Source: Desulfobacteraceae bacterium
Lineage (GTDB): Bacteria; Desulfobacterota; Desulfobacteria; Desulfobacterales; Desulfosalsimonadaceae
Direction: 5' to 3'
Assembly (NCBI GenBank): GCA_021162325.1
Contig: JAGGYV010000324.1
Location: forward strand, 1 to 10,706
DNA length: 10,706 nucleotides
A program made the position numbers and the translations under genes. The notes under the pieces are model-generated. The model had not been told where the DNA came from and did no database searches. It saw only the letters and a program-made list of their open reading frames with translations. Below, piece after piece: positions 1 through 6,268 of this stretch; within the stretch, counting starts at the first letter, position 1; each line of letters begins with the position of its first letter.

Positions 1-135
1 CAACATCATGAGGTTTTAAAATCTATATTATGGCTATATTGGGCATTCGACAGATTTTTAGATATAAAAAGAAAACAGTTGTTCCTGCATACCATTGGAC
101 AGGCAGATAAAATTCAGCTTTATTTATATCAACCA

Positions 136-171
136 ATTTTCTCATTGTATTTCGATTTTCTCATTGTATTT
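136..171. repeat. 17-bp direct repeat, period 19
   Basis: The 17-base word ATTTTCTCATTGTATTT occurs at 136-152 and again at 155-171, separated by two bases. The 19-base period is close to two helical turns, so both copies face the same side of the DNA. That is the spacing expected of paired regulator half-sites. It lies about 95 bases upstream of the rubredoxin-domain gene, inside a very AT-rich leader. No known operator is recognised. It could equally be a chance slippage duplication. Confidence 0.6.
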
Positions 172-193
172 TTTTCTAATTACGACATATTAA

Positions 194-199
194 TATAAT
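194..199 (+). promoter_or_regulatory. possible -10 box (TATAAT) for the 263-901 gene
   Basis: A perfect TATAAT lies about 64 bases before the start codon at 263. No convincing -35 box is found at 16-18 bases upstream, where the DNA is mostly T. A second TATAAT at 231-236 is too close to the gene to be clearly better. In DNA this AT-rich such boxes arise by chance, so this is a weak call. The rest of 1-262 holds no gene that I can see. Confidence 0.25.
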
Positions 200-252
200 G
201 ACGGATTTAAATAAATAATGCGATTTTCGATATAATTTTTTTCTTTACCGCC

Positions 253-257
253 GGAGG
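253..257 (+). promoter_or_regulatory. Shine-Dalgarno site fixing the ATG at 263
   Basis: GGAGG at 253-257 is followed by five bases and then ATG at 263. This strong site shows that translation begins at 263. The in-frame GTG at 257 overlaps the GGAGG itself and is rejected as the start. Confidence 0.85.
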
Positions 258-262
258 TGACT

Positions 263-901
263 ATGAAAAAATGGCAATGTACGGTTTGCGGGTATATTCA
301 TAACGGAGAAGAACCGCCGGAGACATGCCCGGTCTGCGGGGCGGATAAAAGTCAGTTTGTTGAAATAACTGAAACAGAAAACGAACCCGCTACGGAAAAA
401 ACAGCTGGAACAACACCTGCCGCGCAACCGACTGCACTTGACACCCCGGCTCCGCCGCTTTTTTCTTTTGCTTCAATCACAACCCGGATACTCAAACATC
501 ACCTCCATCCCATCACCGTCCATTTCCCCAACGGTGTCATTCCGGTGGCGGTTGCGTTTATCTTTCTGGCGGTAATTTTTCAATTTGCCGGCCTTGCAAA
601 AGCATCTTTTTACAATATGGTATTTGTACTCCTGACGCTTCCGGTCATCTTGTTCACCGGTTATAATGAGTGGAAACAGAAATACCAGGGTGCGATGACC
701 AACCTCTTTATGATTAAAATTATTTCTGCATTAGTGGTGACAGCGACGGCGGTCATTATCGTTTTATGGCACATCATTTCTCCTGAAATGCTGAAAACGT
801 CATCCGCCATGCGGACCTTCTTTCTTCTTCTCCATCTGATCATGCTCGCTGCAACCGGTATTGCAGGGCATCTTGGGGGGAAACTGGTTTTCAAAGACTA
901 A
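263..901 (+). CDS. membrane protein with N-terminal rubredoxin-like domain and DUF2231-like four-helix domain
   Basis: A 212-aa protein in two parts. Residues 1-33 form a short rubredoxin-like knuckle domain of the kind found at the C-terminus of rubrerythrin: W4, C6-x2-C9-G-Y, then C22-P-x-C25-G. The four cysteines should bind one Fe (or Zn). A Pro/Thr/Ala-rich linker follows (about 36-68). The remainder holds four predicted membrane helices (about 92-110, 116-134, 150-170, 185-203) opening with HPITVHFP, which resembles the DUF2231 family. Histidines H82, H87, H170, H191 and H203 could ligate heme, but this is inference. The family role is not established. A membrane-anchored electron-transfer protein handling oxygen or oxidative stress would fit. 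The ATG is chosen from the GGAGG five bases upstream. It stands alone on its strand and converges on the YkgJ-type gene, with a repeat element between. The rubredoxin call is firm and the DUF2231 call is fairly firm. Confidence 0.88.
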   Translation: MKKWQCTVCGYIHNGEEPPETCPVCGADKSQFVEITETENEPATEKTAGTTPAAQPTALDTPAPPLFSFASITTRILKHHLHPITVHFPNGVIPVAVAFIFLAVIFQFAGLAKASFYNMVFVLLTLPVILFTGYNEWKQKYQGAMTNLFMIKIISALVVTATAVIIVLWHIISPEMLKTSSAMRTFFLLLHLIMLAATGIAGHLGGKLVFKD

Positions 902-1024
902 TGGCGTCGTAAAAAGTCCCATCTACTGCGTTGCAACGATTTTTCAGCCTCTCAATATACTACATGTATTATCTAAAGTCTGAAAAATCGTTGCGCCTTG
1001 TATATGAAACTTTTTACTTAGCCA
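902..1024. repeat. MITE-like inverted-repeat element, copy 1
   Basis: The ends are TGGC-N3-GTAAAAAGT (902-917) and its inverted counterpart ending at 1024, with 13 of 16 bases matching. Inside, a perfect 15-bp inverted repeat starting GCAACGATT pairs 933-947 with 980-994 across a 32-base loop. The element begins immediately after the stop codon of the preceding gene and carries no ORF. A related element with the same end motif lies at 9744-9866, in the opposite orientation. It sits between convergent genes, so RNA folding could also end transcription from both sides. I read it as a non-autonomous mobile repeat. No transposase and no clear target duplication is visible. Confidence 0.8.
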
Positions 1025-1042
1025 TATGGAACCATATGAAGG

Positions 1043-1594
1043 TCATGCAACGGTTGCGATAAACAATGTCTCCATCTGTTTTCTTAGAATCCTGATTTCT
1101 GCAATCACTGACTGTAATTTGGTGCGTGAAATCTCATGACAGCTGGCCAGATAATTTTTCTGGGCCGCACAAATGTACCAGGTACAAATCCACGGACGTT
1201 GCTGACGGGGAATCAAACAGCCCTCACCCCCCAGGTACCGGCAGACTTCCCCGGTTGTTCGGCGCGGCTGGCCAGGTGGCATCGCCTGATCCGTCATATG
1301 AATAAAGAGCAGATCCCTAAAGTCATATGAAACATCCGCAACCAGACAGCATGGTGCGGGGCACTGTGCACATGTCTCACGGCTTAGCCGGTCAAGCGGC
1401 GCATCAATAGACGCAAGCATATTTTTTATTTGATCGGCAGTTTCATTTACCTGATATAGCTGCTGCCAATGACGCCGGACCAGATACGCCATCGTGCTGT
1501 CAGCGGCCTGCCATAATGGATCATTACGCCAGGGCGGTGCATTATCTTCAAATGCACCGACACATACAGGTTCAATATGTAAAAAACTTATCAT
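1043..1594 (-). CDS. YkgJ-family CxxCxxxCC metal-cluster protein
   Basis: A soluble protein of 183 aa. The signature is C75-x2-C78-x3-C82-C83 followed by C118, C126 (CRYLGGEGC), an RP-W-x-C137 segment and C142. This layout is that of the YkgJ / putative zinc- or iron-chelating domain family (PF03692 as I recall it). The family is thought to bind Zn or an Fe-S cluster, and no reaction is established. The N-terminal 70 residues match nothing I recognise. The start at 1594 is the most upstream Met, but no good Shine-Dalgarno site precedes it. Met35 (MAYLVRR) is a less likely alternative that would still keep the whole cysteine domain. It converges with the rubredoxin-domain gene and is divergent from the small zinc-ribbon gene, so three cysteine-rich metal proteins sit side by side. 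Confidence 0.85.
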   Translation of the reverse strand: MISFLHIEPVCVGAFEDNAPPWRNDPLWQAADSTMAYLVRRHWQQLYQVNETADQIKNMLASIDAPLDRLSRETCAQCPAPCCLVADVSYDFRDLLFIHMTDQAMPPGQPRRTTGEVCRYLGGEGCLIPRQQRPWICTWYICAAQKNYLASCHEISRTKLQSVIAEIRILRKQMETLFIATVA

Positions 1595-1720
1595 AGTGAC
1601 GAATTATCACTGTTTAATAAAATGACTTATCCATTATTTCATATGGTTATATATGAGCTGCATAGAAGCTTGCTCTGGAACAGTACAATTGATCGGGTTT
1701 GATTTTCGGTTTAATTTTAA

Positions 1721-1748
1721 TTGAATTTGCATATGAAAACATTATAAT
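1721..1748 (+). promoter_or_regulatory. candidate sigma-70 promoter for the zinc-ribbon gene
   Basis: TTGAAT (1721-1726), a 16-base spacer and a perfect TATAAT (1743-1748) give a plausible -35/-10 pair. Transcription would begin near 1755, leaving a leader of about 35 bases before the ATG at 1790. The spacing and match are good, but the region is AT-rich, so confidence is moderate. The rest of 1595-1720 shows no clear minus-strand promoter for the YkgJ-type gene. Confidence 0.5.
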
Positions 1749-1789
1749 TATCTTATGTGATAATTCAAATCAGAGAAAGGGGCACTAAC

Positions 1790-1996
1790 ATGAAATGTCC
1801 ATATTGTGGATGCCAAAAATTTTACGTAAAAGACACGGATGATGCGTATGACACATACGGATTCGATTGTGCGTCCGGAGCGGTCTGCTTTGATCCCGAT
1901 ATTGATAAGGCTGATATCCCGGAGATTTGTGACGATTCCCATATCTATTGTGAAAAATGTGCCTGGAACGGCAGGTATGAAGAAATAAAAATTTAA
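1790..1996 (+). CDS. small zinc-ribbon protein, 68 aa
   Basis: The protein starts MKCPYCGC and ends with a second knuckle, C54-E-K-C57, so the C3-x2-C6 and C54-x2-C57 pairs should form one zinc ribbon. Extra cysteines at 8, 27, 33 and 47 lie in an acidic middle section rich in Asp. It has no signal peptide or membrane segment. Its function is unknown. Stand-alone ribbons of this kind may bind nucleic acid or protein partners, but nothing here shows which. The ATG at 1790 is chosen because AAAGG (1776-1780) sits nine bases upstream and the protein then opens directly with the first knuckle. The in-frame codon at 1757 has no such site. It converges with tamB, and both stop codons lie in the TTAA at 1993-1996. 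Confidence 0.8.
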   Translation: MKCPYCGCQKFYVKDTDDAYDTYGFDCASGAVCFDPDIDKADIPEICDDSHIYCEKCAWNGRYEEIKI

Positions 1997-4900
1997 TATT
2001 CATATTTCCAGATCAGGTCCAATGCGGAAGTCTGTTCATTATCAATCTGGGTTTCAAAATCAAAATATTTGTTTATCTCGTAAGTCACTTCCACTTTCTG
2101 CGTAACCGTGTCATCAAATCCCTGGCGAAAGGTGACAAAAACCCTGGGCAACACATACTTTCCCATGGTCAGAGAACCCTGGCGAAGCCCGCCGCTGCCG
2201 ACGCTAATGTTAAGATAATCAATCCCCAGCGTATCACCAACAATGTCTCTGAGTTTGTCTACCGCTATCTGGCCGGCAAAACTGAGCGCTGCCTCTTCAG
2301 CCTGGAAACTCTCCTTTGCCGAAAGATCATCCGACCCCCGGCCGAATACCAGGTAAGAGATGATTTCAGCCTGGTCCATTGCCGGTTCACTGTCTAAAAC
2401 CAGGTTAAGATACTCAAACGTTCCGGATAACCGGATAATAATTTTTACATCATCAATCACGGAGACTGCTTCAATGTCAAGTACCGGGTTAATGTCCTCC
2501 TGCCCGGTAAACGTTAATTCCCCCTGCTCGATCTGAAAAAGCCTGCCGCGAAACCGGTAGGTTCCCCTCACAGGAAGAACCGAACCATAAAGGACAAACG
2601 GCTTCTGAGGATCTTTTTTTAACTGAATATCTCCTTTAATCTCAACGAACTCATCCTTTCCCCGAAACCAAAAATCATTGGGTATCATCACAGCAACATC
2701 GGCAGTCAAAGGATCGAAAAACGCCAACGGTTCCGGGTCTTTTTCCGGAATCTGGAGCACACCGTTTTTGGCAGACACCGGCGCAATAATTTCAATTTCT
2801 GAAAATTTCTTTTCAAAAAACCGCTCCAGATTGACCCGCCCCTCTTCAACCTTGATTTTACCTGACAATACAGGGGCATCCCATGCACCGGAAAGGGTGA
2901 TATCCGGATTAATCCGTGCGTCCACCCCGCTGTGAAACGGGATATATAATTGATCTCCCACGGCCCGGATATTAAATGTCTGCGGCTTAAAGTTGTCGTG
3001 CGTCAAAACACCTGACAGATTCAGGAAACCTTCTTTATCTCCTTTGAGGCTTAAATCATCTATAATAATTGTATTTTTAGCGAATTTAAGATCCGCGACC
3101 AGATTTTCATAAATCATTTTCTGTTTTTTCAGATTCAGCGCACCCTCTCTCAACTGCATCCGCCCCTGAACAACGGGGTGAAACAGATCCCCGGAAACAA
3201 ATGCCGTGGCATCTAGAACACCGCTGATATCATATTCCGGATCATTGATAATATCTGATATCCATGAGATATCCACCTGATCCAGATCCATTCGGAAATC
3301 AAGCCCATCCTGCTCCGGCATAAATTTAAACGGATATAACGACAGGGCAATTAACGCTGTACCCTGCACATCCAGAAACTTTTCGGTATCACGGTAACCA
3401 GAAGCGGTTATCAGCACTTTGGAATCAGAATATTTAAGGGTTGCCGACATATCCGTCACCGGCAATCCCTCACTGGCGGAATTTTTGATGGAAGTTGTCA
3501 TATTAATTACCGGGTTTTCCAGTGTTCCGTTTAATCGGATATCTGATGACAGCAGACCTTGAAATTTTTTACCGCCTTCCCAAAACCCGAAAATCCGCTT
3601 AAGATTGACGTCACGCAACGTCAAATCAGCCGACACTTCCGCCGACGGGATCAAACCCGCTTCACCGTTCAGGACAAGAGACGCATTCCCGGAATCCAAG
3701 TGCAAAGAATCGACAAGGATACGGTCCCGGGAGATTGTCAGTTTCACCGGCTCGCGGTTGACCAGCGGCGGCTGGTCAAAAGACACCAGTGTCATTTTCT
3801 CAATAGTGACTTCCTTGACCGGTTCCAGCCAGTGACTAATATTCCCGGAAAGTGTACACATCCCTTTCTGCCCGCCCTGTATATCGATATCCACACTGAC
3901 AATTTCCGGGTTCATTGTTGTATTCAAATCCATCAAAGAAAAAGACAATCCATTGATTCGAATATTTTTCAGGCTGCTTGTGGCTGTCATGTGAAAATCA
4001 TGAAAATCTCCGCTCCAGTCACCTTCCGCAGTCAGAAAATCTGCCGACATATCCTTAAATTCGACCTTTTCAGCATTTATTATTGCTGTGATATCAGGCC
4101 TTCGCCAATTGCCGCCAATATTTGCGGTAACTTCAGCACTGCCTGCAAGCGATTCCGCACACCCTATCTCCGGAATCAATGATTTAATTAATTTTATATC
4201 CGGAAGGGCAGCGGCCACCTTAAACTGACAGGTCTCATCTTTGATCGATGCCATGCCGCTAACAACGGCAGTTCCTTGTACGGTTTCTATATCAAATCGT
4301 TTGACAGTGACTTTCTCATCCTGCCAGGACGCTTCGAATTCCGCTGACTGAATATCAATACCCATCAAGCGTGACGGATTTATCCGGCAGACAGCCTCGG
4401 CAGTCATTCCTTGCTGGTCAAACGTTTTAGGAATAAAGAGGGTGGAACTCACGTTCCCGTTGATACTGCCGACATATTGAGTGTCATTTACCAAAGTTTC
4501 CGGATTCAAACCTTCAATGTCTGCGGTGAATTGAATCTGATTGTCCTTGTCGGATGCCATGATCCCGGCCAAAATTCCGCTGCCGGCAAGCTTCCCATAG
4601 GGCGTTTTAAATTGCAGATCCTCAAAAATAAAATCATCCCCGGCAATGCGGACGCCCAGTTTTGCAGTGTCAATCAAATAGCCCCACATTTGGGAAGATG
4701 TGAGATCCAGAACGATCCGCCCGATTTGATCCGGCATGCCGATTTTCTGCCAGACGAGTGAAAAATCCGTATTCAAATTGCCGGGAAAAGAGTTTAAATC
4801 AAGAGCTGGCAGCACGGACAAATCCAGGCCGATGATTTTCCCGGCAATATCCAGGCTGACATCATTGGAATCATCAATGATGACCAGTCCCTGTGTCTTT

Positions 4901-5892
4901 ATATGGCATGTGTCCATGCGCAGATCCACTTGACAATCCATGTTCGAAACCGGGCCTTTGACGGCAATATTCCCGGAAACAATATCCTCATCCGGCATCT
5001 GAATCGGGAACGCCTGCCCGAACTCGCCCAGAGACAATGACTTAATGGCGGCACGAAGATCCATATTGAACATATTCGGACCTGTATTGGGAAACCGCAT
5101 CAGACCGTTTACCGTAAAATCAGATTTTCTTCCTTTAATCCGAACATCTGCGACATCCAGATGACTTTTGCCGAAATCGTAGCGGATAGCACCCGACAAC
5201 TCCCTTATATCCACATGGGGATTGTCCATTCGCACCGCCAGCTTCCTGATCTTTGCATAAATGTCTTTTCCGATATCCAGCCTGGCCTGACATTCTATAC
5301 CATTGAAATGACGAATAATTTCATCCGTATCCGTTTGTTGAATAATTGTAACGTCTGAATTGTGGATCAGCAGGCGCCTGATTTCGACTTTGTATACAGG
5401 GACCGTCGAAGGCCCTGATATTTCTCGACTGGAATTTCCAGGCAAGGGCGGCGGCGAATCTTCTGCCGGATGTTCTAACGGGTCTTCCAATGCCGGCATT
5501 TCAAAATTCCACAAGCCGTCTTCTGCCTGAAGCAGATTCACCGATACGCCGTCTATCGTCAGCCGGTTAATCCACAGCACCCGCCCCAACAGCATGGGGA
5601 TGCTGTATAAAACATCGATGCGATTGGCCGATATCAATGACTCGCCAGTCTCGGCATCCAACAATTCAACACCTTTGATTTCAAAATGGGAAAACAGGTT
5701 GCCGCAGAGTTCCTCAATACGGCAGACGGCCCGGGTATTTTGCGCGATGGCGTTTGTTATAACCCCTTTGATCGCATCCCTGACAGGGCGGGTCTGAAGG
5801 GACAGGAATACGCCGACAAACACAATGAGCGATATTGCTGTCAAGTAAAGGGCTACACGGGCAATCGCATCTTTTTTATTTAAATTTACCAT
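1993..5892 (-). CDS. tamB: TamB, inner-membrane-anchored translocation and assembly module protein
   Basis: A 1299-aa protein, close to the length of E. coli TamB (about 1260). One N-terminal membrane helix (about 12-32) anchors it in the inner membrane. The rest is a long run of short beta repeats typical of the AsmA/TamB bridge proteins, which form a hydrophobic groove crossing the periplasm. The C-terminal 350 or so residues are the DUF490/TamB domain, including the stretch with GIDYLNISVG and the GKYVLPRVFVTF segment, ending WKYEY. In other diderms TamB pairs with the Omp85 protein TamA and contributes to outer-membrane protein insertion and phospholipid transport. The adjacent upstream tamA supports that role here. 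No strong Shine-Dalgarno site precedes the ATG at 5892, but it is the only Met ahead of the anchor. A 373-bp gap separates it from tamA. The stop overlaps the convergent zinc-ribbon gene by four bases. Confidence 0.95.
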   Translation of the reverse strand: MVNLNKKDAIARVALYLTAISLIVFVGVFLSLQTRPVRDAIKGVITNAIAQNTRAVCRIEELCGNLFSHFEIKGVELLDAETGESLISANRIDVLYSIPMLLGRVLWINRLTIDGVSVNLLQAEDGLWNFEMPALEDPLEHPAEDSPPPLPGNSSREISGPSTVPVYKVEIRRLLIHNSDVTIIQQTDTDEIIRHFNGIECQARLDIGKDIYAKIRKLAVRMDNPHVDIRELSGAIRYDFGKSHLDVADVRIKGRKSDFTVNGLMRFPNTGPNMFNMDLRAAIKSLSLGEFGQAFPIQMPDEDIVSGNIAVKGPVSNMDCQVDLRMDTCHIKTQGLVIIDDSNDVSLDIAGKIIGLDLSVLPALDLNSFPGNLNTDFSLVWQKIGMPDQIGRIVLDLTSSQMWGYLIDTAKLGVRIAGDDFIFEDLQFKTPYGKLAGSGILAGIMASDKDNQIQFTADIEGLNPETLVNDTQYVGSINGNVSSTLFIPKTFDQQGMTAEAVCRINPSRLMGIDIQSAEFEASWQDEKVTVKRFDIETVQGTAVVSGMASIKDETCQFKVAAALPDIKLIKSLIPEIGCAESLAGSAEVTANIGGNWRRPDITAIINAEKVEFKDMSADFLTAEGDWSGDFHDFHMTATSSLKNIRINGLSFSLMDLNTTMNPEIVSVDIDIQGGQKGMCTLSGNISHWLEPVKEVTIEKMTLVSFDQPPLVNREPVKLTISRDRILVDSLHLDSGNASLVLNGEAGLIPSAEVSADLTLRDVNLKRIFGFWEGGKKFQGLLSSDIRLNGTLENPVINMTTSIKNSASEGLPVTDMSATLKYSDSKVLITASGYRDTEKFLDVQGTALIALSLYPFKFMPEQDGLDFRMDLDQVDISWISDIINDPEYDISGVLDATAFVSGDLFHPVVQGRMQLREGALNLKKQKMIYENLVADLKFAKNTIIIDDLSLKGDKEGFLNLSGVLTHDNFKPQTFNIRAVGDQLYIPFHSGVDARINPDITLSGAWDAPVLSGKIKVEEGRVNLERFFEKKFSEIEIIAPVSAKNGVLQIPEKDPEPLAFFDPLTADVAVMIPNDFWFRGKDEFVEIKGDIQLKKDPQKPFVLYGSVLPVRGTYRFRGRLFQIEQGELTFTGQEDINPVLDIEAVSVIDDVKIIIRLSGTFEYLNLVLDSEPAMDQAEIISYLVFGRGSDDLSAKESFQAEEAALSFAGQIAVDKLRDIVGDTLGIDYLNISVGSGGLRQGSLTMGKYVLPRVFVTFRQGFDDTVTQKVEVTYEINKYFDFETQIDNEQTSALDLIWKYEY

Positions 5893-6265
5893 TTTATCAA
5901 ATAATTACCATAATCATTCGTAACTTCTCAATAAGTCAGGACAAAATATTGGTTCGGATTTATGGTGAAACCATGTAGCGGAGATCTTTAGACCTCCATA
6001 TTTAAATGGAAACCTAAAGGTTTCCGCTACAAAGAGTCCTTGCCATACCCGAGCTTTTTGAGAACATACCATTATTCTAATCGGGATATAGTTAACGCGC
6101 TTTCCTGCACCTACCCGCTAAACACCTTCAGCCTTCCACCTATCTGCCTAACAGATTGCTGAAAAACGTTATGAGCGCAGTCAAGACAAGGCAAAATTCG
6201 ACGACGAAGACGTAGTGCTTTACTTCAATGGCTGAATAACGCAATTCCTGAGTCGCTCCAGCCTG
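5893..6265. other. 373-bp non-coding gap between tamA and tamB
   Basis: No credible gene is present. The gap holds the palindrome at 5974-6031 and most of the repeat at 6149-6268. Between them, a weak imperfect direct repeat, CACCTAYCYGC, occurs at 6108 and again at 6137. I found no convincing minus-strand promoter in the 80 bases before tamB. Whether tamB is read through from tamA or has its own promoter cannot be decided from the sequence. Confidence 0.7.
5974..6031. repeat. 58-bp imperfect palindrome (26-bp arms, 6-base loop)
   Basis: The left arm 5974-5999 begins TGTAGCGGAGATC and pairs with 6006-6031, which ends GGTTTCCGCTACA, across the loop ATTTAA. Twenty-one of 26 positions are Watson-Crick pairs. 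The five differences are all transitions, so several become G-U pairs in RNA. It would form a strong hairpin in a tamA-tamB transcript. It has no clean U-tract, so it looks more like a REP-type repeat than a simple terminator. Confidence 0.8.
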
Positions 6266-6268
6266 TTA
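6149..6268. repeat. about 120-bp inverted-repeat element overlapping the tamA stop
   Basis: TAACAG at 6149-6154 is mirrored by CTGTTA at 6263-6268. Matching continues imperfectly inward (TAACAGATTG against TAACAGGCTG, and a CGTTAT motif offset by eight bases on each side). There is no ORF. The right end contains the tamA stop codon. I read it as a second family of short non-autonomous repeat, distinct from the 902-1024 type. The ends are less symmetrical than in that family, so the boundaries are approximate. Confidence 0.5.

Noticed and set aside
933..994. 15-bp stem considered as a classical intrinsic terminator
   Set aside because: The loop is 32 bases and no U-tract directly follows the stem. 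It is better explained as the interior of the inverted-repeat element, though it might still affect transcription.
1023..1038. Small palindrome CATATGG-AA-CCATATG
   Set aside because: It is perfect but short, at the edge of the repeat element in DNA where CATATG recurs several times. No evidence of regulator binding is available.
3559..4182. 207-aa open frame on the plus strand
   Set aside because: It lies wholly antisense inside tamB, has no ribosome site or recognisable domain, and its composition looks like the reverse reading of a coding gene.
5893..5960. Possible tamB promoter (TTGAGA and downstream AT-rich DNA on the minus strand)
   Set aside because: No -10 box with acceptable match occurs at 16-18 bases from it.
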